In this document: piece after piece, positions 36,375 to 44,365 of the stretch
How positions within the stretch are numbered: the stretch's first letter is position 1
Layout: each line of letters opens with the position of its first letter
Assembly: GCF_023502205.1 (NCBI RefSeq)
Contig: NZ_JAMFLG010000024.1
Span: 1 to 64,000, forward strand
DNA: 64,000 nucleotides
Direction of reading: 5' to 3'
DNA from: Aquiflexum sp. TKW24L
Lineage (GTDB): Bacteria; Bacteroidota; Bacteroidia; Cytophagales; Cyclobacteriaceae
The notes under the pieces: model-generated
What the model was told of the DNA's origin: nothing
Databases searched by the model: none
Seen by the model: only the letters and a program-made list of their open reading frames with translations
Program-made: the position numbers and the translations under genes

Positions 36375-37472
36375 ATGAAAGACCATTTACAAATCAAAGA
36401 CTGGGGATTCGGAATAGAAGGCCATGTCATCATTGCAGGACCTTGCAGTGCAGAAACACCTGAGCAGATAGAAAATGTCTGCTTGGACATGAAAAAGGAA
36501 AACATGATTCCGGATATGTTCCGAGCAGGAATCTGGAAACCAAGAACCAGACCGGGAAGCTTTGAAGGTATTGGTGAAGAAGGTTTGAAATGGATGGAAA
36601 TCGTAAGGCATCACCTCAATATTCCTATTACCACCGAAGTTGGAAATGCTGCGCACGTGGAGTTGGCTTTGAAACATAAGGTGGATGTGCTTTGGGTTGG
36701 AGCAAGGACTACTGTCAACCCATTTGCTGTGCAGGAGATTGCCGACGCGCTAAAAGGTGTGGACATCCCGGTGATGATCAAAAATCCAATGAACCCTGAT
36801 TTGCAGCTTTGGATCGGGGCTTTGGAAAGAATGCATTCAGTTGGAATCAACAAATTGGCTGCGATCCACCGTGGATTTTCTGACTCTTATGACAAAAGAT
36901 TCAGAAACAAGCCAAATTGGTCCATGCCGATTCACTTGAAAAGAGAGTGGAAGGGAATGGAAGTGATCAATGATCCGAGCCATATCGTTGGAAACAGGGA
37001 GGGAATTCTTGAAACTTCTCAGAGAGCAATAAATTTTGGTTTGGATGGCTTGATGATTGAAACGCACCACGATCCAGACAATGCTTGGTCTGATGCCAAG
37101 CAACAAGTGACTCCAAAAAGGTTGAAAGAAATCCTATCATTGATAGATTTCAAAGATACCATAGGTAGTGAAAATCCTGGAGAAAGACTGAATGATCTCA
37201 GATCAGCAATCGATCATTTGGATGACCAGTTATTGGATATTCTTCAAGAAAGATTTTCGCTTATTGATCAGGTTGGGGCATACAAAAGGGAACATCACTT
37301 AACTGTTTTTCAATCTGACAGATGGAAATTTGTCATGGAATCACGTACCCAAAAGGGAGTTCAGAAAAACCTTTCTGAAAAATTCATGAAAGAATTGCTC
37401 TACTGCATCCATGAGGAATCTGTCAAAAGACAAGAAAAGCAATTGAGAGAAGCTACTCCCGTGAAAAAATGA
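36375..37472 (+). CDS. Bifunctional DAHP synthase / chorismate mutase
   Basis: The product has 365 residues. Residues about 10-255 form a type I-beta DAHP synthase: IIAGPCSAETPEQIE, FRAGIWKPRTRPGSFEGIG, VDVLWVGARTTVNPFAVQE and LAAIHRGFS. Residues about 270-360 form an AroQ-type chorismate mutase helix bundle (RLNDLRSAIDHLDDQLLDIL, QVGAYKREHHLTVF). The first domain condenses phosphoenolpyruvate and erythrose-4-phosphate; the second turns chorismate into prephenate. The fusion is common in Bacteroidota and lets prephenate or the mutase domain modulate flux. It is the first structural gene after the attenuator. Confidence 0.95.
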   Translation: MKDHLQIKDWGFGIEGHVIIAGPCSAETPEQIENVCLDMKKENMIPDMFRAGIWKPRTRPGSFEGIGEEGLKWMEIVRHHLNIPITTEVGNAAHVELALKHKVDVLWVGARTTVNPFAVQEIADALKGVDIPVMIKNPMNPDLQLWIGALERMHSVGINKLAAIHRGFSDSYDKRFRNKPNWSMPIHLKREWKGMEVINDPSHIVGNREGILETSQRAINFGLDGLMIETHHDPDNAWSDAKQQVTPKRLKEILSLIDFKDTIGSENPGERLNDLRSAIDHLDDQLLDILQERFSLIDQVGAYKREHHLTVFQSDRWKFVMESRTQKGVQKNLSEKFMKELLYCIHEESVKRQEKQLREATPVKK

Positions 37473-37473
37473 A

Positions 37474-37531
37474 GGTAAGAAGTAAAAGGTAAGAGGTATC
37501 TGTCCTCACTTCTTACCTCTCACTTCTTACC
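37474..37531 (+). repeat. GGTAAGAAGT-type inverted repeat between aro genes
   Basis: GGTAAGAAGT (37474-37483) and GGTAAGAGGT (37488-37497) face two copies of ACTTCTTACC (37508-37517 and 37522-37531). The RNA would fold into a long hairpin just after the DAHP synthase stop. It lacks a T run, so it is not a standard terminator. Confidence 0.75.
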
Positions 37532-37574
37532 TCCAAAAATAGATTTTCTATTTATACCTTAAATTCCTAATATT

Positions 37575-38633
37575 TTGGAGTCAGTAATATTTTCCAACAA
37601 TATCTCATTTGATCTGAGTAAATACTTGAACCAACTGGGTTATTCCCAGTTAGGGGTAATTTCAGATTCCAATACTTCAAAATTCTGCTATCCGATTATC
37701 GAGAACCTATTGCCGGAAGGCCATAAACATTTTTCTTTTTCTGCAGGCGAAGCCAATAAAAACCTCAATACCTGTACCCAAATCTGGCAATGGATGACAG
37801 ATGAAGGATTTGACAGAAAGGCTTTGATCATCAATCTTGGTGGGGGCGTGACAGGGGATATGGGAGGGTTTTGTGCAGCCACTTACAAGAGAGGGATCCG
37901 ATTCATCAACATCCCTACAACTCTGCTCTCTCAGGTAGATGCAAGTGTCGGAGGAAAATTGGGGATTGATTTCAATGGTTTCAAAAACCATATTGGGGTT
38001 TTTACCCAACCTGAACTGGTTCTGATTTCTGAAATTTTCCTCGAAACACTTCCTCATAACGAGCTCCGGTCTGGTTACGCAGAGGTTTTGAAGCACGGCT
38101 TGATCCAAAATGCCAACTACTTTTCTTGCCTCAAAATCGCAGATTGGGAAAAGCAAAATTGGAGGGAGATCATTGAAAAGTCTGTTCAGATCAAAAGGGA
38201 AGTGGTAGAAAAAGACCCTAAGGAAGCTGGATTGCGAAAAATTTTGAATTTTGGACATACTATCGGCCATGCTTTCGAGTCTTTTTACCTCAATACCGAT
38301 AAACATTTGCTGCATGGTGAAGCCATTGCGGTAGGGATGGTTTGCGAGGCTTACCTTTCTCATAAAAAATCAGGATTGCCTAAAGAGGATTTGGAAACTA
38401 TCACTGAAAATCTTACCGAAATTTATGGGATTTTTCAATTTCCTGAATCGGATATCGACGACATCATCAAATTGTGTAGTCAGGATAAGAAAAATGAAGA
38501 TTCCACAATTAATTTTTCACTTTTGAGAAGAATCGGCAACTGCGATTATAACATCAAAGGAACTACCATTGAAATCAAAGAAGCCATCTCATTTTACGAA
38601 TCATTAACCTCCCAAGTTCCATTAAACCAATGA
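37575..38633 (+). CDS. aroB: 3-dehydroquinate synthase
   Basis: The product has 352 residues. The start is TTG at 37575 (MESVIFSNNISF); no ATG lies upstream in frame within the gap. Conserved elements are the phosphate and NAD region LGGGVTGDMGGFCAATYKRG, IPTTLLSQVDASVGGKLGID, the metal-binding ELRSGYAEVLKHGLI (E and H) and LNFGHTIGHAFE. It converts DAHP to 3-dehydroquinate, shikimate pathway step 2. Its stop overlaps the aroA start by 4 bases (ATGA), so the two are coupled. Confidence 0.96.
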   Translation: MESVIFSNNISFDLSKYLNQLGYSQLGVISDSNTSKFCYPIIENLLPEGHKHFSFSAGEANKNLNTCTQIWQWMTDEGFDRKALIINLGGGVTGDMGGFCAATYKRGIRFINIPTTLLSQVDASVGGKLGIDFNGFKNHIGVFTQPELVLISEIFLETLPHNELRSGYAEVLKHGLIQNANYFSCLKIADWEKQNWREIIEKSVQIKREVVEKDPKEAGLRKILNFGHTIGHAFESFYLNTDKHLLHGEAIAVGMVCEAYLSHKKSGLPKEDLETITENLTEIYGIFQFPESDIDDIIKLCSQDKKNEDSTINFSLLRRIGNCDYNIKGTTIEIKEAISFYESLTSQVPLNQ

Positions 38634-39877
38634 ATCAAATCTTGGAAACTTTATTTCTAAGCCAGATTAGTGCTTTCCAGCCAACAGTGATCCCGCTTCC
38701 CTCTTCAAAAAGTGAAAGTAACAGGGCACTAGTGATTGATGCGCTTACTGATGGAGAAAATCAGTTAAGTAATCTGGCCGAAGCCCGTGATACGCAAACC
38801 ATGATCCGGTTGCTGAAGGAAAATACCGCTATTTTTGATGTCTTGGATGCAGGTACTACGATGCGGTTTTTGACTGCTTACACTGCGGTGACCAACCAAA
38901 ACAAAGTCATGACCGGAACACCACGCATGTGTGAAAGGCCTATCGGGATTTTGGTGGATGCGCTGAGAGAAATCGGCGCAGAGATTCATTACATGAATAT
39001 TGAAGGTTTTCCTCCTTTGGCCATTCATGGCCTGAAAGAACAAAAAACAAATAAAATCACAATCCGGGGAGATGTGAGTTCCCAATATATTTCAGCACTG
39101 TTGATGGTTGCGCCGGTGCTTCCTATGGGACTCGAATTGGAACTGACAGGAAAAATCGGATCGAGGACATATATCGAAATGACCCTTGAACTCATGGCTG
39201 CTTTTGGTATAAAGTATACTTGGGAAGGAAATTTCATCAAAGTTTCCCATCAAGCTTATCAACCTACCCATTTCAATGTCGAAAGCGATTGGTCGGGAGC
39301 AAGTTATTGGTTCAGTTTATTAGCTTGTGCCGATGAAGGGGAGCTCTTTTTGGAAGGCCTGAAAGAAAACAGCCTGCAGGGAGATTCTAAAATCGTGGAC
39401 ATCATGGACAGGCTAGGTGTCAAAAGTGAATTTCAAAATGGGGGAGTCAAACTCACTAAACAACCTGTCAAGGGACTTGATTCTTGGGATTTTACCCATT
39501 GTCCTGACTTGGCCCAGACAGTCGCTGTAACCTGTGCGATCATCGGTCAAAAGACTAGGTTTACCGGATTGGAAAGCCTCCGAATTAAAGAAACCGATAG
39601 GATATATGCACTTCAACAAGAATTAGCAAAGTTCAATGCTCAACTTGTAGAAGGAGAAAATGAGGTGTTTACTTTGATTCCATCAGTAACTATGCCGCAT
39701 GAAGTAAGGATCCATACTTATGATGACCACAGGATGGCTATGGCTTTTATGCCGCTGATGACCAAGACAAATGTGATCATTGAAGAACCTACAGTTGTAA
39801 ACAAATCCTATCCGAGTTTTTGGAAACATGTTTCTTTGGTAGATTCAAGACATAAGACACAAGATACAGGACATTGA
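38630..39877 (+). CDS. aroA: 5-enolpyruvylshikimate-3-phosphate synthase
   Basis: The product has 415 residues. PSSKSESNRALVIDALTDG near residue 22 is the shikimate/PEP-binding Lys-Ser motif. AGTTMRFLTAY corresponds to the NAGTAMRPL region, and ESLRIKETDRIYAL and YDDHRMAMAF are also conserved. It makes EPSP from shikimate-3-phosphate and PEP. The last residues, SRHKTQDTGH, come from an intergenic repeat read in frame rather than from the family, which normally ends near the preceding YPSFWKHV segment. The gene is coupled to aroB by a 4-base overlap. Confidence 0.96.
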   Translation: MNQILETLFLSQISAFQPTVIPLPSSKSESNRALVIDALTDGENQLSNLAEARDTQTMIRLLKENTAIFDVLDAGTTMRFLTAYTAVTNQNKVMTGTPRMCERPIGILVDALREIGAEIHYMNIEGFPPLAIHGLKEQKTNKITIRGDVSSQYISALLMVAPVLPMGLELELTGKIGSRTYIEMTLELMAAFGIKYTWEGNFIKVSHQAYQPTHFNVESDWSGASYWFSLLACADEGELFLEGLKENSLQGDSKIVDIMDRLGVKSEFQNGGVKLTKQPVKGLDSWDFTHCPDLAQTVAVTCAIIGQKTRFTGLESLRIKETDRIYALQQELAKFNAQLVEGENEVFTLIPSVTMPHEVRIHTYDDHRMAMAFMPLMTKTNVIIEEPTVVNKSYPSFWKHVSLVDSRHKTQDTGH

Positions 39878-39905
39878 GTATTTTGTCTCACATCTCACTT
39901 CTCTT
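39846..39905 (+). repeat. Low-complexity AAGACATAAGACAC repeat at the aroA 3' end
   Basis: Short near-repeats of the AAGACA(T/C) type run through the aroA stop, followed by GTCTCACATCTCACTTCTC. They resemble the GGTAAGAAGT repeats at 37474 and 61410. Confidence 0.5.
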
Positions 39906-39997
39906 CTGAAAAATGAAAGGCAAACGTGAAGGATTTTGAACGAATAGAGGATTTCGATTTGGTTATTCCCAATCCTTAAAAAAATAAATCATATCTA

Positions 39998-40813
39998 ATG
40001 AAAGTCGCCATTCAAGGTATTCCAGGTTCTTTTCACCATCAGGTTGCGCTCAATTATTTTGGGGCTGATACTGAAATCGAGGGTTTCAGGACTTTCGAGG
40101 AAGTGGCCAAGGCAGTACAAAGAGGAGATGTTCCTTACGGAATCATGGCGATCGAGAACTCAATAGCCGGAGCCATTCTCCCAAATTATGACCTTATCGA
40201 CAGACACGAATTACATATTTTTGAGGAATATTATTTACCGATTTCCCACAACCTCATGGTTTTGCTGGGACAAAAAATTACGGATATCAAAGAGGTAAAG
40301 TCCCATCCCATGGCCTTGCTACAGTGTAAGCGGTTTTTTGAGGATTATCCCGACATCAAATTGATCGATGATGTGGATACGGCTACTGTTGCCAAGCGGA
40401 TATCGGACGAAAAAATCAAAGGCTTGGGAGCAATAGCAAGTGTGACGGCATCAGAAATTTACGGTTTGGAAATGCTTGCTCAAGACATTCAGACAATCAA
40501 AAATAACTTCACCCGATTCATCCTCCTGCAAAAAGAAAAGCCGCTACAAGCTGAAGAACCCAATAAAGCTTCTTTTAAAATCACGATCAGAAATGAAAAA
40601 GGAAGTCTTGCAAAGCTTCTGACTTTGCTCAGTGACAATGACCTGGACTTGAGTAAAATCCAATCCATTCCGGTTATCGAAAACCCTTGGCATTATGCTT
40701 TTTTCATAGATGCGCAGTTTGACGATTACGCCAAATACTTGAAAGCCATCGATGCAGTCAATCAAAATGGGGGAGAAGTGAAGATTTTTGGGGAATATGT
40801 AAGCAGGAAATAA
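39998..40813 (+). CDS. pheA: Prephenate dehydratase with ACT domain
   Basis: The product has 271 residues. The catalytic domain is about 1-180, starting VAIQGIPGSFHHQVALNYF, with IMAIENSIAGAILPNYDLI and the diagnostic T-R-F in NNFTRFILL near residue 170. Residues about 195-271 are an ACT domain (KITIRNEKGSLAKLLTLL, SIPVIENPWHYAFF) expected to bind phenylalanine for feedback inhibition. It converts prephenate to phenylpyruvate. Because the mutase is on the first gene of the operon, this is a mono-functional dehydratase rather than an enteric P-protein. Confidence 0.95.
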   Translation: MKVAIQGIPGSFHHQVALNYFGADTEIEGFRTFEEVAKAVQRGDVPYGIMAIENSIAGAILPNYDLIDRHELHIFEEYYLPISHNLMVLLGQKITDIKEVKSHPMALLQCKRFFEDYPDIKLIDDVDTATVAKRISDEKIKGLGAIASVTASEIYGLEMLAQDIQTIKNNFTRFILLQKEKPLQAEEPNKASFKITIRNEKGSLAKLLTLLSDNDLDLSKIQSIPVIENPWHYAFFIDAQFDDYAKYLKAIDAVNQNGGEVKIFGEYVSRK

Positions 40814-40814
40814 G

Positions 40815-41960
40815 ATGAAGGGATTTTCCAAACGGACAGATAGCATTCAGGAATATTATTTTTCCCAAAAACTCAAAGAGGTCAATCAACTGCGTGAGGA
40901 AGGAAAACCAATCATCAATATGGGTATTGGAAGTCCAGACTTGCCACCACATCCATCGGTCATAGAGGCTTTGTACCAGTCTTCTTTGTTGCCCACGAGT
41001 CACGGATATCAAGGCTATCAGGGAATCCCTGCTTTGCGAAGTGCTTATGCAGATTTTTACCAGAGACATTATGGGGTGTCCTTATTAGCCGATACGGAAA
41101 TATTGCCCCTGTTGGGTTCAAAGGAAGGAGTTATGCATATTTCCATGACCTTTTTGGATGAGGGAGATCAGGTGTTGGTACCAAATCCCGGTTACCCAAC
41201 CTACGCTTCGGTGACCAAAATGCTTTTGGCTGATCCGGTGTATTATGATTTGAAACCACAGAATAACTGGTATCCTGATTTCGAAGAATTAGAAAAAATG
41301 GACCTTAGCAAAGTCAAACTCATGTGGGTCAATTACCCGCATATGCCTACAGGAGCAAAGGCTGATTTGAAGGTTTTTGAAATGCTTATAGCATTTGGGA
41401 AAAAGCACCACATCGTTATAGTCAATGACAATCCGTACAGCTTTGTTTTGGAAGATAATCCCAAAAGTATTTTCCAGATTGAAGGCGCAAAAGAGGTAGC
41501 TTTGGAGCTCAATTCACTCAGCAAGACCTCCAACATGGCTGGTTGGCGTGTTGGTTTTGTCTCGGGTAAATCCGAATGGATCTCTGCGATCACCAAAGTC
41601 AAAAGCAACATGGATTCCGGTATGTTCCTAGGAATTCAACAAGGAGCCATTGCTGCCATGTCCTTGGGAAAGGATTGGTATGATGGGTTGAATGAAATCT
41701 ATTCTGAAAGAAGGAAACTCGTCTGGGAATTGGGGGGGAAATTGGGTTTGGAATTTGAAAGAGACACAGCGGGGATGTTTGTCTGGGCTAAATTGCCAGA
41801 GGGTAAAAAATCAGTTGAATTGGTCGATGACCTCCTTTACAACAAATCCATCTTTATCACACCCGGACATATTTTTGGATCTCAAGGTGAAGGATATGTG
41901 CGATTTTCACTTTGTGTCAAGGAAGAATCCATCAAAGAAGCAATAAAACGAATATCATAA
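40815..41960 (+). CDS. PLP-dependent aminotransferase, class I/II
   Basis: The product has 381 residues. Key features are NMGIGSPDLPPHPSVI near residue 37, PNPGYPTYASV, VNYPHMPTGAKA (the NPTG-equivalent), VNDNPYS with the PLP-ring aspartate, and SLSKTSNMAGWRVGF with the Schiff-base lysine. It starts one base after the pheA stop and precedes tyrA. The setting implies transamination of phenylpyruvate and 4-hydroxyphenylpyruvate to phenylalanine and tyrosine. A LL-diaminopimelate aminotransferase-like sequence is an alternative family name, but the operon favours an aromatic role. Confidence 0.88.
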   Translation: MKGFSKRTDSIQEYYFSQKLKEVNQLREEGKPIINMGIGSPDLPPHPSVIEALYQSSLLPTSHGYQGYQGIPALRSAYADFYQRHYGVSLLADTEILPLLGSKEGVMHISMTFLDEGDQVLVPNPGYPTYASVTKMLLADPVYYDLKPQNNWYPDFEELEKMDLSKVKLMWVNYPHMPTGAKADLKVFEMLIAFGKKHHIVIVNDNPYSFVLEDNPKSIFQIEGAKEVALELNSLSKTSNMAGWRVGFVSGKSEWISAITKVKSNMDSGMFLGIQQGAIAAMSLGKDWYDGLNEIYSERRKLVWELGGKLGLEFERDTAGMFVWAKLPEGKKSVELVDDLLYNKSIFITPGHIFGSQGEGYVRFSLCVKEESIKEAIKRIS

Positions 41961-41988
41961 ACGCATCACCCACATACATTTTCAACAA

Positions 41989-42837
41989 ATGAAAAAAATA
42001 CACATTATCGGTTTGGGTCTTTTAGGAGGATCTTTTTCCCTAGCATTGAAACAAGTAAAGCCGGAAATCCATTTTACAGGATTTGATTCCAATCCGCAAA
42101 ACCTCCAAGATGCCCTGACTTTGGGTATCATTGATGAAGTCAAAGAAAAACCCGACACCGACACCGACATCATCGTATTGGCAACTCCGGCAAATACTTT
42201 GTCGGAATTGCTGCTCAAAACCCTTGATGAAATTTCTCCTGAAACCTTGGTGATGGATTTTGGATCTACCAAAGAATTGCTTTGTAGGGCAGTTGAAGAG
42301 CATCCAAAAAGAGACCATTACCTTGCCGGTCACCCCATCGCAGGTACAGAATATTCAGGTCCAAAGGCAGCCAAAGCAGACCTTCTAGACAGAAAGGTAT
42401 TTATCATCTGCGAAATGGAAAAGACTAATATCCATCTGAAAGCCAAAGCCTATGAGGTATTGGAAGCGCTGAACATGAAACTGCGGTTTATGGATCCCGA
42501 GGAGCATGACAAGCATTTGGCCTTCGTATCCCACCTGTCGCACATCACGTCGTTTATGCTGGGCAAGACTGTTTTGGACAAAATGGAAGATGAAAAAAAC
42601 ATCTTTGACATGGCGGGCAGTGGTTTTGCGTCGACGGTCAGATTAGCCAAAAGTTCACCGGGGATGTGGGCGCCTATCATGCAGGAAAACAAGAAAAATA
42701 TCCTTGAAGCGATGAGCTTGTACATTTCCAACCTTTCCAAATTCCGTGACAAAATCATTGCCGATGACTACGAAGGATTGCACCACGAAATGGAAAAAAC
42801 CAACAAAATCAAGGATATCTTGGATTTGGGAAAATAA
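41989..42837 (+). CDS. tyrA: Prephenate dehydrogenase
   Basis: The product has 282 residues. The NAD-binding IIGLGLLGGSFSLALKQ opens the protein. The catalytic region shows VMDFGSTKE, then AGHPIAGTEYSGPKAA with the substrate histidine, and FVSHLSHITSFMLG. It oxidatively decarboxylates prephenate to 4-hydroxyphenylpyruvate for tyrosine. It closes the aromatic operon, which therefore contains Phe and Tyr branch genes but no trp genes, matching the Phe/Tyr content of the leader peptide. Confidence 0.95.
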   Translation: MKKIHIIGLGLLGGSFSLALKQVKPEIHFTGFDSNPQNLQDALTLGIIDEVKEKPDTDTDIIVLATPANTLSELLLKTLDEISPETLVMDFGSTKELLCRAVEEHPKRDHYLAGHPIAGTEYSGPKAAKADLLDRKVFIICEMEKTNIHLKAKAYEVLEALNMKLRFMDPEEHDKHLAFVSHLSHITSFMLGKTVLDKMEDEKNIFDMAGSGFASTVRLAKSSPGMWAPIMQENKKNILEAMSLYISNLSKFRDKIIADDYEGLHHEMEKTNKIKDILDLGK

Positions 42838-42927
42838 GATTTTTGATTCATTTGCTTTATCTTTTGATGATTGATTATTTTGAGAAACGCCATTTAAATT
42901 TCATTAAATTGTCATAAAATCTCTTTC

Positions 42928-43155
42928 ATGGATACACTTAAGGAAAAAATTATCAACATCATCAACCATACCGAAGATGATGATTTGCTCGACAAAATCT
43001 ATAAATTTTTAGAAGATGAAGTCCTCGATCAAGACATTTCATTTTCTGAAAAACAAATCGATTCGATCTTAAAATCCAAAGCTCAATTTGAAAAGGGAAA
43101 AGTAAAAAGCCAAGAGGAAATCGACAAAAGGTTTAAGGAATGGATCAGAAAGTAA
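42928..43155 (+). CDS. Antitoxin-like small protein
   Basis: The product has 75 acidic, helical residues (MDTLKEKIINIINHTEDDDL, KVKSQEEIDKRFKEWIRK). Its stop overlaps the ATG of a RelE/ParE-like reading frame by 16 bases, the standard layout for type II toxin-antitoxin pairs. The family is not certain. The frame is intact, whereas the partner toxin is broken. Confidence 0.65.
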   Translation: MDTLKEKIINIINHTEDDDLLDKIYKFLEDEVLDQDISFSEKQIDSILKSKAQFEKGKVKSQEEIDKRFKEWIRK

Positions 43156-43439
43156 TCTGAACAGAAGAAGCCGAGGAATAGTTTTTTGAAATATTAGAAT
43201 ACTGGAAAAACAGGATACAAAGTTTCTCTTATTCAATAAAAATCAAAAATGATTTGGATCAAAAACTGGAGTTGATTTTACAAAACCCTTTTATCGGAAG
43301 AGAATCAGAGCTTCCTGGAATAAGGAGTTTAAATTTTTTAACATATTTTAAAGTAGTTTACGGAATGTATGATAACCAATTGGTTGTATTGAATCTCTTT
43401 GATATGAGGCAGGATTCTGATAAAAATCCTTTTTGGTAA
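43140..43439 (+). pseudogene. RelE/ParE-type toxin gene with two nonsense codons
   Basis: The frame ATG 43140 to TAA 43437-43439 would encode 99 residues, the usual RelE/ParE size. It is interrupted by TGA at 43158-43160 (codon 7, where family members commonly have Trp, one base from TGG) and TAG at 43179-43181 (codon 14, one base from CAG). After these the sequence is well preserved: FFEILEYWKNRI, LELILQNPFIGRESELPGIR and the C-terminal VVYGMYDNQLVVLNLFDMRQ. A restart at TTG 43254 would lose the N-terminal helices. The gene is therefore probably inactive. Confidence 0.8.
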
Positions 43440-43497
43440 TAGAGAAAAAACTGGCCTAAGTTTTGAATCTTCCGTACAAGACTTAAAAACCAATAAT

Positions 43498-44208
43498 ATG
43501 AAAAAGCTACTATTTGCATTGCCGTTTTTATTCTTAATAGGTTCTGTTTTTGCGCAGGAAAATAACATTCCCTTGATCGAAGTGGAAGGAACGAGTGAAT
43601 TGGGAATCATGCCTGATGAGGCATTGATTTACCTCACATTATCAGAGAAAGCAATGAAAGTGGCTGATGCTACCAATGCATTGAACAAGAAAACAAAATC
43701 CATCGAGGATGCGCTGAAAAAGACTAGGGTCGATGGATATACCTTCACTGTTGATAATTATTATGTGAATATAAACCGAATTTACCGTAATAATTCCTCT
43801 AAAGACAGCGGGTACGTAGCATCGCAGACCATCAAAGTAAAAGTGAAAGTTGCCGATCAAAATCTGATCAAAATCACCGAAGCGCTCCATCAGACCACAG
43901 ACATGACCTACAACATGCAATTCAATGTGTCTGATGCGCTTAGAAAATCATCTTCTTCCAAGTTGCTTGAATTGGCGATAGCAGATGCCAAAACAAAAGC
44001 TGAAGTGATCGCCAAGTCCTTGGGATTGTCCAAACTCCAAGTTCACAGGGTTTCTTATTCTTCAGGAAATATCATTATGCCTGTCATGCGTAATGCAAAA
44101 GCGATGATGGCCAAGGACATGTCTGAATCCTATCAGGAACCGACTTTTAGTCCTGAAGAACAGAAATTGACTGATCGGGTATTGGTTTCGTTTACTTTTG
44201 CAAGATAA
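43498..44208 (+). CDS. SIMPL-domain (DUF541) secreted protein
   Basis: The product has 236 residues with a signal peptide ending near VFAQ (residue 20). The SIMPL domain is recognised by IEVEGTSELGIMPDEALIYL, the repeated T-K-S-I-E-D-A-L-K helix, YVASQTIKVKVKVADQNLI and AIADAKTKAEVIAKSLGL. The protein should be periplasmic or outer-membrane associated. Family members have no settled function; some are linked to signalling or envelope stability. A strong terminator follows. Confidence 0.9.
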   Translation: MKKLLFALPFLFLIGSVFAQENNIPLIEVEGTSELGIMPDEALIYLTLSEKAMKVADATNALNKKTKSIEDALKKTRVDGYTFTVDNYYVNINRIYRNNSSKDSGYVASQTIKVKVKVADQNLIKITEALHQTTDMTYNMQFNVSDALRKSSSSKLLELAIADAKTKAEVIAKSLGLSKLQVHRVSYSSGNIIMPVMRNAKAMMAKDMSESYQEPTFSPEEQKLTDRVLVSFTFAR

Positions 44209-44232
44209 AGAACAGGTAAAACCAATTTGTGT

Positions 44233-44275
44233 AAGCCATAACTGAAAATCTCAAACTTTCAGTTATGGCTTTTCC
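44233..44275 (+). terminator. Rho-independent terminator
   Basis: AAGCCATAACTGAAA (44233-44247) pairs perfectly with TTTCAGTTATGGCTT (44257-44271), followed by T residues. It terminates the SIMPL gene. Confidence 0.9.
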
Positions 44276-44365
44276 TATTGATGATTATTTATCAGTTTCT
44301 TAACACCCTCTTCATCTCTTTCATTTTTCTTCTGTTTAGTATTGGTAAACAAAATTTCAACTCCA

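Noticed and set aside
43158-43181. TGA and TAG in the toxin frame as recoded codons (selenocysteine or pyrrolysine)
   Set aside because: No SECIS-like hairpin was seen, the positions correspond to ordinary Trp and Gln, and two different stops in seven codons fit decay better.
43254-43439. A 61-residue intact toxin starting at TTG 43254
   Set aside because: It lacks the N-terminal helices of the RelE/ParE fold, and homologous-looking sequence continues upstream through the two stops.
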